Source: Opisthorchis felineus (lineage: Eukaryota; Platyhelminthes; Trematoda; Opisthorchiida; Opisthorchiidae). Taken from it: DNA of 64,000 nt. Made by a program: the position numbers and the translations under genes. The stretch lies in NCBI GenBank assembly GCA_004794785.1, contig SJOL01006420.1:561268-625267 (forward strand). Reading direction: 5' to 3'. The notes below the pieces were generated by a model, which was not told the origin of the DNA, made no database searches, and worked only from the letters and a program-made list of their open reading frames with translations. This document shows positions 24,865 through 35,355 of this stretch, piece by piece. Every line of letters begins with the position of its first letter. Within the stretch, counting starts at the first letter, position 1.

Positions 24865-24930
24865 GTCGAGGGACACTAGATGATGATGACAGCGATGATG
24901 ATAATGATGGTGAGGATGAATATGATGTCA
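24865..24930. repeat. GAT-rich imperfect trinucleotide repeat
   Basis: GATGATGATGACAGCGATGATG-type sequence. In one plus frame it encodes an acidic run (LDDDDSDDDNDGEDEYD) inside a 70-codon ORF (24,750-24,962), so it could be coding, or a retroelement tail similar to the GAT-rich ends of LINE-A and the SINE. Confidence 0.6.
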
Positions 24931-25799
24931 TGTGGTCACTTAAAGAGATTGTCCCCAGATAAAACTGTCCAGCCATCAAGTGAAATTCGGCCTGAACTTG
25001 GTCCGGCTTGTGGATCTGTTCTGCTCGCATGTCTTCCAGACGCAACAGCCGCTCGTGGCGACACTTGCAATGAGGGGTATACAACTTTACTGCTCATTGT
25101 ACCGTGTTGCCTGTTCCCTAAACTGCAGTTACTTCTCAAAACATACAAGTCATCATTTTTATCCCTCTATTAGTGGATAGGGAAATTCCCTACAGAACGC
25201 TCACTAGTGAGTGTCATTTCTGAGAACAGAACACCAATTGTCAGCCCCGTACAAATATTCTGTCAAAATCTTCTACCAGTCTGGTAGCTAGTTTTGTACG
25301 TACCGGACGGGAGTAAGTTTCTACAGCTGAGGTTACAGCTGAGCCTAAGGGTTTAACGGTTTCGGCTTCTTGCTCACTATCGGATCACACAAATTCACTG
25401 ACAACACATACACACAACATACACAACACGTCTACTCTCGAGTGTATCGTCAGAATAACGCTGTTTACGAATAAGGCGACCTTCGTTATCTTCAGCTGCG
25501 TAGTCTACCTAAGTTGAGGACAATTTCAGTGATGGCTTCAGGCGACGTTCCAATCTGGATCTGCATTGCACGTCTTCCCATTGCTGCTCCACTCGTCTGT
25601 TGACATCGATTCGGGGTCCGGTCATGCGTTGACATGGTTCTGTTAGTAATTTTCGGGCAGTCTACTTGTAAAACGGTCCTTGTCTAAATAAAACGCGACA
25701 AACTATGACAATAGTAGTTCTGAAACTTAGATGAACTGGCAAATTGCCATGACAATCGCATTTTAAGTGTATCGTGCACTTTCTTCCTGCATGCGGTTC
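24931..25799. other. No recognisable gene
   Basis: Overlapping short frames on both strands near 24,900-25,170 reflect the GAT-rich tract. Nothing supported. Confidence 0.4.
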
Positions 25800-25811
25800 T
25801 TACGGTTAGAC

Positions 25812-25962
25812 GTCAAGATCCAGCATCCTGGATTAGCTTTATTCGACACTCTACAAGAAAAGGACCCCAATAGGTTGGTTTTCCCGGAAAGTCATTTCAA
25901 AATTCCAACCACTCCACCGTACAAAATTCCCAGAAAATTCGCAGCAAAAGATAGGCGAGTAA
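25812..25962 (+). CDS. Possible exon of an unidentified plus-strand gene
   Basis: A TTCTTACGGTTAG| acceptor opens a frame that reads VKIQHPGLALFDTLQEKD, then a Lys/Pro-rich IPTTPPYKIPRKFAAKDRR segment. A possible donor is GGCGA|GTAATG near 25,962; the frame itself stays open to 26,108. The charged, non-repetitive composition is protein-like. Family unknown. Confidence 0.35.
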
Positions 25963-26860
25963 TGCATTACTTTCAAGATCAGGTTCACTGCGACCTCCGA
26001 TTGTCCAATACCCCACCTTATACGAGCCTAAGCTCACTACCGCTCACAATATCCTTGTCAGCCAATCAAATGTACTACTATATTATCGCCATTACTCTTT
26101 TCCAATAGCCCTAAGTACCAACAGATTACCACACTCATTTTGTTGGGACATCGATCCAAACCATACAAAAATCGATATTGTCATAGTAACGTGGTTATTC
26201 TAACAAATTGTCCTGTGTCGTTTGTTGCTGTTGTTATTGGCGGAACAAACACTCCGTCTAGCCGACCCTCAAAACACCTGTCATAATATGCCAAATAAAG
26301 CACAAAACTGGGGGTGAAAGTTAGGTGGTGGAATCGTGTCCGCACTGGAACCAAATATGTGAAATCAATTCGTAAGATTTTCCGAAGTGCAGCGAGACTG
26401 TGCACGCAGCAACATGTTGGGAAACGTTGCCATTCATGACCTGTTTTCACAGATGATATGCCCCACACCACTTGGTCAAGTCACAACAATTTTGTTCACC
26501 CCATTCCACATCAACAGAGAAAATAGCCCTTCTTAGAAATGCGTTCCTGTGGCACGTGGTTTTTCTCAGCACAGTCCGATCATCAGAATCATATGGAAAT
26601 CAAATTATCGTACCCAAACTTTCATATTTTACTTTCTCAAGACGAAATGTTGTTGATCCAGAGTTACTCACTGTCGGTTATCCGCACAGTCACCACCACG
26701 GAGAACTCTGGGAGTTTAGTTGGCCTGTTTGGAACTATGCCACCCGAAAAGTCTTATTCTCTTGAACCCTTCAGACACTATTGTAGTAACTACTGGTAGC
26801 CCCGTTTTTATAGACTGTCAGCACCGCTCAGAGTAGTTCACGGGCACATCATAAACGCTG
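25963..26860. other. No recognisable gene
   Basis: Short frames only. A small fragment at about 26,733-26,760 (GGAACTATGCCACCCGAA) may be a scrap of the SINE. Confidence 0.4.
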
Positions 26861-26940
26861 NNNNNNNNNNNNNNNNNNNNNNNNNNNNNNNNNNNNNNNN
26901 NNNNNNNNNNNNNNNNNNNNNNNNNNNNNNNNNNNNNNNN
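26861..26940. other. Assembly gap (80 N)
   Basis: Eighty consecutive N. The gap is followed directly by (TA)10 at 26,941-26,960, so the missing sequence is probably an expanded TA microsatellite. True length unknown. Confidence 0.98.
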
Positions 26941-26961
26941 TATATATATATATATATATAT
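26941..26961. repeat. TA microsatellite at gap edge
   Basis: Pure (TA)n starting at the first base after the gap. Confidence 0.95.
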
Positions 26962-27059
26962 TGAGTTCCTAATAAATATTCATCATCTTCTTCAGCTACG
27001 AAAAGGGCGTAATTGCTGTACAGTGGTGACAACTGCCACAGTTTCATTCACCGATGATT

Positions 27060-27835
27060 TATGGAGGTATGGGTAGGTAGTTACGCATTCGACGCAGAAG
27101 CTGATATATTTGATGCGTAGATAAAGCGGACTTTTCATTGGGGAAATTGGGAGGGGAGCTAAGCACTGAAGGCAACAGCTTGGATTCAAGAGCGCCATTG
27201 AGAGCACGACTGGACCATGGCTGACAATGTCTCCAATCATTGATTTATCCTGTCTCGGGATCCCCATCTAGGGAGACGGTAGTGACCAACGCTGCTGAGT
27301 TTGCTGGTACTAGCTCTCATACTTCGCTGCCAAGTCACCATTTGACCTCCCATGGCTGGCTTCCACCCTTCACATGGTTGTGCGAAAAAGACTCCTCGAA
27401 GAAGTCGGTCATCTGGCATACGGAGCGCATGACAAGGCCAGAACAACCTATAGAGTGTGATCAGTTCATTTATCGTGGTGAGTTATTTCTTCCGAAAACC
27501 ATTCGACGCACTTCAGCATTACTGATCCGGTGTTGCACCAGACTCGGTCAAGCACTGAACGTTTTTTCACGTCCTCAGCGCGCAGCGGCCAGGTTTCTGA
27601 CCCGTATAATAATATGGAGCGCACCGCAGCATTCTAAACTCGACCCTTGATGGATAAACTGATGTCACACCTACGCCACAGGTGATGCAGATTCACAAAA
27701 GATGTTCTGGCTATCCCAATGTCATCTTTGGCCAGACCACCTGGACCGATACAGATGCCCACGTAGAGTAATTCGTCTAATGTCTCAATCGGCTCATCCG
27801 CAAGCATTTAACGTCATAGTCACCAAACTAGTGAG
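27060..27835 (-). mobile_element. LINE-A copy, C-terminal fragment (decayed)
   Basis: Minus-strand reading from 27,835 gives TLDELLYVGICIGPGGLAKD, LHHLWRRCDISLSIKGRV, ILLYGSETWPLRAEDV, FWPCHALRMPDDRLLRGV and GGQMVTWQRSMRASTSKLSS, the collinear C-terminal signature of LINE-A. One stop falls after SIKGRV and frames shift several times. Confidence 0.8.
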
Positions 27836-30225
27836 CCGAGAAACTAGCTGATTTGCTGTCAGACATGTATAGTTTACGATTGAGAAGCGTGTGCACCGAC
27901 CGAGAGGTTATGATGTCCCGCTGAGTATTCGATACTATAGAAAAATTGGGTCCAATAAGGAAGAAACTTTGGTTGTTCAGCATGCGAATTGTGATTAACA
28001 CTTGCTGAAAAATGTCGAGAAAGAACAGTATGTGTCACTGAATGTTGGTAAATGATGAATTCCACATAGACGATGGCGCCTAGACCGATAAACTTGTATA
28101 ACAGTCCGAAGGATCGAGGAAGCCAACAAAAAGTGTTGCTGTTCCGCACTAAGGCAAAGTAGAGGGTAGTGAGCAGACTAGAGTGGAATGCATGCGATCC
28201 GACCATGAGGATGAGACAACCTGGAAGAGATAGGTTTCTTAGTCAAATTGAATGAACGAAAAAGCCATTTTGGTCTATTGAAACTGATTTAAACTTGAGC
28301 ATTTGATGGAACATGAGTTGAGAATGGTTTGGCCATTCCTATCAGAACTTCAGTCAACTATCATGTGGTGGGTGATGATGTGAACGATTAAAATTCGCAT
28401 CTAAACACTTGTACCTTCAGTTAATAGGTCATAAATAAGACAAGTTCACGAGGGTCGTGAAAATAGTCCGAGCTAAAACCAGGTTTGAGAATCTCGACAT
28501 GAGTAACCGATGACAACAACGCCGTATTTGTAATCAAATAAAGATTGTCATATCCACTGTCGAACCAGTTTGCCCCAACCATTTCTTAAAGCCACAATTT
28601 CACCCTGATATGGTAAGTAAGGAGCAAACAGCGCAACCGATCGAGCACAAGTATTTCGTTTGACATTTGTTAATCTAGCATCATCCTGATCTAAGGGACA
28701 AGTACGAGATGAGCCGAATTCCCCCCCCCCCGTTTTCGGACACTCCTAATCAGTGTAACAGCCCCGACACATAGATTGTTCTGAATGTGATAGTTCAAGC
28801 AACCGACTTTCGGAATGCTTAGGAGGCGAAAACTTCCCAACAAGTTACTCTGTCCTGTTAGCTCATGTGCGTTATACAAAAAGGTTCATAATTATAACAA
28901 CATAAATAACCAGTACACTATGAGCGAAAACAAGAACGCCCTTCATTACACAGTTGTTTGTTAACCAACACGAACTAAGCGGTTACACGACACGAAATTA
29001 AAAATCTCATTTGCACAAAATTTTTGAAATGTGAACATTCTCAAGCATCCTCTTGAACTTTCCTGGACGTTCTTAGAATATTAAACAATAATGATAAAGC
29101 ACTGAAAAGCAGTTCCACAATTCCCATACTAACCATTCATCAGATGCTGGGGCGGATCTTTGACGCTTGACCATGTTTCATCAGTAGTACAAACCGTTAA
29201 ATCAGTAGTTACTGTCTCATTTCATTTATTTTTGTTATATAATCAGTAATCAAAGATGAAGCAAATGCAGGTCGATTTCAATAGGGGTGCATTTTAAACC
29301 GTTTTTCTTCCCCCCCTCTACTCTGCTCACGTAGTGGGATGTCACCATTGAATAGCCTTCGTCGACGCGGTGTCCCTATCAGCCAGTAGACTACCGCCCG
29401 AGAAGGACTACCGTGCGCATACCATAACTCAGGATTTCATTGTTTCGAGATTCATTGACAAAAGTATGTACGACAATGGAACTCAAAAATATGTTGATCT
29501 ACATGCAGAATTTGGTAAATGTGATATGGTCTCTCTGTGCTTCTGTGAACTGGCTTACTAGATCGCAATTACACACTGATGAATCGTTTTCATCATCAAC
29601 CAGTAAGTTGACCTCCAACTAACAGAAAGGCGTTCATCTCAGCATTGGTGAAAGAATACCAATCTGTCTCAGACAAAAGCTATCCCATCCACCGGGGGAG
29701 CGGCGACAAGCAACACAAAACCAAAGAAACTCACTATTTCGACGCGGTTGGATTCACTGAACGTGAATATCTTTTTAGTTTAGCTGATTAGTCATTCCTT
29801 TGATCACATATCCTCCCCTGCAGGTTGACAAAGATTCTCTCCACAACAGAAGAAGGTAATTTTATGAGTTCATTCATCACTTCCTAGACATATTTCGGCC
29901 TTTTCGACAACAAACAGTCGCTCTTTGCCATAAGATTCACTGTTCAGAACGGCTCCGTGTAGAATCTGGTCATCATTGTCATCATCCCGCTGTCAGGAGC
30001 ATCATCACGCAAGTCACCTTCGGGTAATGGAAACAAACCTTCCTCACTTTTCCTGTGTTATCTTCATCCTTGTAATATTTCGAATCGTACATTGTGACAA
30101 GACCTCCATCTTCACTTTCTACTGCAGTTTTAAAGGTTGTCGCAATTGTCAGGTGTTCTGTTTCGCGAGGTGCAAGTTGCACTCTTGAGTGGCAAGTAAC
30201 AGTCAGCCAGTAACGCTTTCATCCT
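27836..30225. other. No recognisable gene
   Basis: AT-rich, with an 11-base C run at 28,721-28,731. A 110-codon minus-strand frame (27,874-28,206) and several 60-codon frames show no family features. Confidence 0.4.
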
Positions 30226-30231
30226 GTCATA

Positions 30232-30577
30232 TCTGCTGCTGACCCCGCTCCAGTGCCTAGTGCCGGAAAAAGACTCACAGAAAGGAACACAACAACTTTA
30301 TTCCGAACAAGCGAGTGCGAGTGCAAGTGCAAGTGCGAGTGCAAGTGCGAGAAGTACAACGGCTTCAAGCTATTTATTGGAGGGACACTGTCTGAACTTG
30401 GTCCAATGCTGACGAACGCTGTCTGGCTTTGGTACGAGGCTGTGACGCGCTGCATATTGAGTGGGCGTTGTCTGACGTTAGCATCTAGTGGAGCTGAGGG
30501 TTTCAGTAGATTTCGGGCATTCAGTGGTTGCTTTCAGGAATCTGACCTTCCTGATACATCCAAACTGGCATGTCCCG
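30232..30577 (-). mobile_element. LTR-like repeat, copy 1
   Basis: Matches 34,140-34,550 in inverted orientation. In element direction it runs from GTATCAGGAAGGTCAGATTCC through CCGAAATCTACTGAAACCC, a GCACTC-type hexamer array, then AATAAAGTTGTTGTG and GTCTTTTTCCGGCAC, ending GGAGCGGGGTCAGCAGCA. An AATAAA followed by a GT-rich stretch near the 3' end is what the R region of an LTR shows. No gag-pol was found next to it, so it is probably a solo LTR. Confidence 0.55.
30311..30352. repeat. Hexanucleotide array (GAGTGC/AAGTGC)n
   Basis: Six to seven tandem six-base units alternating GAGTGC and AAGTGC, inside the LTR-like repeat. The opposite copy keeps a looser CACTCGC version near 34,438-34,472. 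Confidence 0.9.
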
Positions 30578-30689
30578 ACGGAGCACATCGAATTCCGCAC
30601 CTGAGTAGCTGACCAAAAGAACGAATGAAGCGAGTAATACTTTGAGCGATCGGACTGCGAAAAAATGGAGTCTACGTTGCCACAAAAAG

Positions 30690-31700
30690 TTCCCCATTTA
30701 ATCCGTTCAGTATGACGAACAGGAGGAACACGGATGGTCTGGATGAAGGCATTCCATAGAAACAAGATGGGCCCCGAAAAGGACAGGGTGGCATTGATTT
30801 AACCTTCTCAGTGAGACAAGTACAACGGGAATGTCGCGAACGCAGCCAGCCGCTAAATGTCCTATTCGCTGGCTCCACTTTGATTCGGTGAATCAAGAGG
30901 CATCGTGGATTTTTTTTCGGGAGATGGGCTACCCAAACGCATTTGTCAATCTTGTCGAGTCTTTTCACTCTGGGATGACTACTAATATTGGACTTTGTGG
31001 AGCTACGCCTGCAAATTTCACGATTGACACGGGTGCAATAAGGCTGCGTTATGGCACCAATGTGATTCCTCCTTACTTAAATGCAATATGTGCGTTTTAA
31101 AACTCATAACGGTGCGGTTATTTACCATCGTCTGGGTGGTCACCTGTTCAATTCACAACGCTTTCTAGTCAAATCAACAATTAGTGACTCGGAGTTCCGC
31201 ATGTTGTTTTTGCCGAAGACAGTGCCCCATTGGCACATTCCGAAATGCGATTGCGGCACCTAACAGCATCATTCGTGTCTCCAGAATTCTATAGTGGTTT
31301 GAAAACAGATAGTTCGATACACAATCCCTCTACCAAAATTTCCCAAACACAGAAGAGAATAGTAATGAGGAGGCCTGTTGCTCAGCCTTCTGCTACCTCT
31401 GCAGCACTGTGACCACCGACCACATGGCCGATGAAGAGTTGAACTAATGAAGATCGAGAGCAAGTGCCGCTTTGGGGAGACTCCGTTAACGTACTCTGAG
31501 CAATCATCATCTGGGACTGGACGCGAAATTCGGAGCATTGCCTATACTTTTGTATGGCAGTGAGTCACAAATGATAGACCGGCTTCATATCCGCATTCTT
31601 GATCAATTTCATCTGCAGTGTGTGCGGAGGATTATGCACACACATTGGTCAGACTGGACCCCGAATATTCCAGTTGTGCATAAGCAAAACATTTTCTGAA
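30690..31700 (+). mobile_element. LINE-B copy, RT to C-terminus (decayed)
   Basis: A second LINE family. Successive frames give RKGQGGIDLTFSVRQVQREC, FDSVNQEASWIFFREMGYPN, VESFHSGMTTNIGLCG, YHRLGGHLFNSQRFLVKS and, near 31,540, LLYGSES then RILDQFHLQCVRRIMHTHWSD. This is the order of RT motifs and C-terminus in a common animal non-LTR element. Frameshifts and stops throughout make it inactive. The YADD-type catalytic box is not recognisable. Confidence 0.75.
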
Positions 31701-33255
31701 ACGATTGCATTTTAATTTACAACCAACCACACTGGTTTGGAGTAGGATCAGACCACATCCCAAAACAAAGCAACACTACTCTCGATTTTTGATCACGGAA
31801 AAATCCTGCAGTAAACAGGGACACTTGACGAAAGGCCACACACATAGGTGCCTCATTTCGAGACTCAGTTGGTCTCAATACTTCGAATGTAAACGATCCC
31901 AATGAAAGCAACTCGCAACACTGGTATACTTACGCATCCGCTCAACTTATGGACGTATCCGCATAAGCACAATTGTATTTGTGTAACACCGGTGCTCGCA
32001 GGCTATATCAGCTGCTAAGCGCCGATAGGTTAGTTGAGATAAGTTTGCTCCACATGAAATTGTGTACCTGCCGCACCTGTACCGCCTGTTTATACGTGAA
32101 AGCCGAAATAGTTCGGGCTGGGCAGCTCTCGGAGGATATGATTGTACTGTACTTTGGGGGGAGTGCTTTACAATGCTGAAACGTGAAAGAGCTGGCGGAC
32201 GACACTGGTACCTCACTGTTAAATGCGTAGCATGTGCTTATTTTGATGCCGTTGGCCGGCTGATGGTTGCCAACAGGCTTCTGTGAGTTTGCCTGTTGAC
32301 CCACAGGCTCACACACATGCACGTCCATCTCCGCGCAAACCATATGTGTTATCATGAGTATGTGCGAACGCACAAGTGCCTAACCACTGTTGACAATCAA
32401 ATCCATATCGGATACTCGCCAACCCTAAAGAACGTTGAAGGTCACGACCGCTGTACGAAATATACGGTAACAGCGTTTCGAACAAAGTTCGACGAGTTAT
32501 CAATTGCTTTCCATAGAATTTTTGGGCGATCATTAAAATAGGGAGAAATGAGATGAATACAACGATGTGTCACAAGATGTTCAGAGAGATCACACTGAAC
32601 TTGTTAGTTGATATTCTTTGTGCTTTGGTATCTTCATTCAATCGGTGTTGGCCCTCAGTACACATAACTGAAGTATTATGGTTGCACGTGTAACAAGCCT
32701 TTTCGGCAGGCATTGTAACTCTTAGCACCAAATTGGTTGTAAACGTGGACGCCGCAGTTCCGCACAAACGCGGTCCGAATTGTGCACCGTGGGTGATGGA
32801 TCCACGGTCCAGGTAAGGGGCCAAGCCACAAGGTGGATACAAGAACATCTGTTGTGAATAACCTGGTGGTTCTATCAGTTAGTTCCAGGCGACTTCTGCT
32901 TACAATTCTGTAAGAATAAATAAAAAGGCCGTACAATTTTAGCATGGACTTTTTGCCATGAGCCACTGTCACGAAGTAACCAATAGTGGAAAGTCATCTG
33001 GGACGTACCTAAAGACAGGTGGAGATTTTCGGTCGGCTGATTTATGCAAACTGGTGCTTCTCACGTGATGTTATCACTTTTCGCTAATATATCTTGCGAC
33101 TGAAAATAGCTAGTCGTATTAGTGTGGTACACTTTTCCGCCCTATTGTTAGAGCAGCAAAATGCACAAAATGTCACAACGTTCATCGTCCGAGACATCAA
33201 CATCAGTGTTGACACTGATGCTCCACTGCCGTAGGACCACAAAGTTTATCTAATC
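31701..33255. other. No recognisable gene
   Basis: Overlapping frames on both strands around 31,950-32,540, with no recognised domain; part may be decayed LINE-B tail. Confidence 0.4.
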
Positions 33256-33865
33256 ATATTTAAAGCCTTAGAATGAAAAGAAGATAAGAGTGGGTGAGGG
33301 AGGGGAACTCGTGCTGGACTATCGCAGTATTCTGAGGTGTCTACACTTCCAAACGCTCAATAAGACAATCGGGAAAGAAACTGACAGCACGAACGCCACT
33401 GACATCGATCAGCCACCATTTCTTGCAATGTCTTCAACCAAGCGCAGGAAGGGTCACGGGGACTCCATCCTGGAAGGTGTACAACACCAACAACACCCAA
33501 ACTCTTCGTGATCACTTTCACATCTCTCTACCAAGTCATACGTTGTCAACCTCGCGGTTTGCGTCATTCTGAAGGAGGCACAGAGAACAACGCCCGACTT
33601 GGTAGATGTTTTGACATGCGTAGCACATGGCCGAGTCACCGTAGTTGATGGTGCTGGACGTTTTTAGCGACTGACTTATATACTGCACGACCAGACAGCC
33701 CTTTTCTAATTACCTTGTTACGAATCCATTGACACCATCCGACACCAGAAACGCTTCTGGGACATCGGTGGTCAAGACGCCTCATATCATCTCTCCGCAG
33801 AGGCCACGTCCCACAATCGTACAACACAGCCGTTGCTGTGGCCTGGTACATGCAAGACTTGAGAT
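33190..33865 (-). mobile_element. LINE-A copy, C-terminus and 3' end
   Basis: Minus strand from 33,865: GISLDLKSCMYQATATAVLY, CGTWPLRRDDMRRLDHRCP, LGHVLRMSKH, then a 3' UTR with TTCTAAGGCTTTAAATATGAT and the terminal block GGCAGTGGAGCATCAGTG (compare 12,392-12,440). Stops and a deletion are present. It lies head to head with the plus-strand copy beginning at about 33,890. Confidence 0.8.
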
Positions 33866-33889
33866 CAAGTGATATACCGTTTTGACGCC

Positions 33890-34140
33890 ACTAATGACGT
33901 AACTTAGCAGACGTTATTCGGGCCATTGAGCTAAGTGTAGACGGTCGTGTTAACCAGGCTACAGTGATGGCCGTATTGTTGTATGGTCTCGAGATATGGA
34001 CTCTGTGAACGGATGATAATGCATTCAGGCCCTTCACCACCGATATCTCAGAAGAATTGACGGTATCGGATAACGTCAACGAATTCGTAGAGGTAATTAG
34101 AAAAGGGCTATCTGGTCATGCAGCAGATAATTACTCACGA
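33890..34140 (+). mobile_element. LINE-A copy, first part (split by an LTR-like insertion)
   Basis: Reads LADVIRAIELSVDGRVNQAT, VMAVLLYGLEIWTL and FVEVIRKGLSGH, the LINE-A segment around the conserved LLYG.E.W.L motif. It stops at the LTR-like repeat and resumes at about 34,555. Confidence 0.7.
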
Positions 34141-34552
34141 AGACTATCAGGAAGATCAGATTCCTGAAAGTAACCACTGAATGCCCGAAATCTACTGAGA
34201 CCCTTAGCTCCACTAGATGCCGACCGGACAGACAACGCCCCCTCAATATGCAGCGTGTCACAGCCTCGTACCAAAGCCAGACAGCGTGAGTCAGCATTGG
34301 ATCAAGGTCAGACAACCCCCCTCCCCCTCAATATGCAGCGCGTTACAGCCTTGCATCAAAGCCAAACAGTGAGTCAGCGTTGGACCAAGTTCAGACAGTG
34401 TCCCTCCAATAAAATAGCTTGAAGCCGTTGTATTTTCGCACTCGCACACACTCACGCTCTCGCACTCGCTTGTTCAGAATAAAGCTGTTATGTTCCCTTC
34501 GGTGAGTCTTTTTCCGGCGCTAGGCACTGGAGCGGGGTCAGCAGTCAGATAC
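34140..34552 (+). mobile_element. LTR-like repeat, copy 2 (nested in LINE-A)
   Basis: Inverted relative to 30,232-30,577. It begins around CTATCAGGAAGATCAGATTCC and ends GGAGCGGGGTCAGCAG. An internal segment of about 90 bases (CCTCAATATGCAGCG through CAAGGTCAGACA) is duplicated in tandem at 34,230-34,315 and 34,326-34,405. AATAAAGCTGTT lies near 34,480. A clean target-site duplication was not found. Confidence 0.55.
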
Positions 34553-34990
34553 TACAGATTGGCGAATCAGCAGGTATAACAAAGGCCATCCAGAACCTTC
34601 AACTGCATCGGCTCGGTTGTGTTACGGATGCCGAAACATTGCCTACACAGACCAGTGTTGTTCTCCGTGCATTCCTGAGAATGATGCAAAACAAGAGGTG
34701 GACAATGTATGACTTGGAAAAAGGGTGTAGAGGTAATTGTGAAAAGTTTACGTGATATTTATGCGACTCGCCTTCCACGATAGGGTTCCCGTGGCCCCTA
34801 TGAGCTTGACCGGAGACATTGCGAGAAATCGTGGTCGATCGACGTCAACGACGTTCGTGCTGTCAGCTTCTTTCTAGATTATCTGATTGGGCTTTTGGAG
34901 GTGCACCAGAATGCTTGCACGAGGCTCCTCCCTCACCCAACCTTTTCTTTCCACTTTAAGGCTTTACATATAATTGATATCCCCCCAAAA
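34553..34990 (+). mobile_element. LINE-A copy, second part and 3' UTR
   Basis: Continues the split copy: NLQLHRLGCV, then after a frame change LRMPKHCLHRPVLFSVHS, TRGGQCMTWKKGVEVIVKSL and GSRGPYELDRR. The 3' UTR has TTTAAGGCTTTACATATAATTG, matching the other LINE-A ends. Confidence 0.75.
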
Positions 34991-35355
34991 GAAAACCTGG
35001 ATATACCTTGATACAGGAATTCAGGACAACGTCCACAACCGAGAATTCTAAAGCATCCGTAATGTCCTATTGGTTGAGTAACCCTATTTTTAATTCCGAA
35101 CAGCATAAATGTCATCGTCCTCCTGTCCGAACAACGGAATACAGTGTGGGACGCTTGAAGCTCTATTAGAGGCCAGGATCAGCTCCCCTGTCTACGCAAC
35201 AAACTGAATAACAACAAGGAGATTGTGTGCTTTATAGGATACACTTGCAATGTTGTTCATGTTACTAGGGATTGAATTATTTCTGTACCAAAAAGCGTTT
35301 GCTTCCCGGCAGTGCCATCTCATAGAGTGTTATACATGTTTCTGATCACGTGCAG

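Noticed and set aside
27240..27650. 136-codon plus-strand ORF
   Set aside because: It is the antisense of a LINE-A C-terminal fragment.
30311..30352. CRISPR-like or regulatory repeat array
   Set aside because: It is a plain six-base tandem repeat without spacers, inside an LTR-like element.
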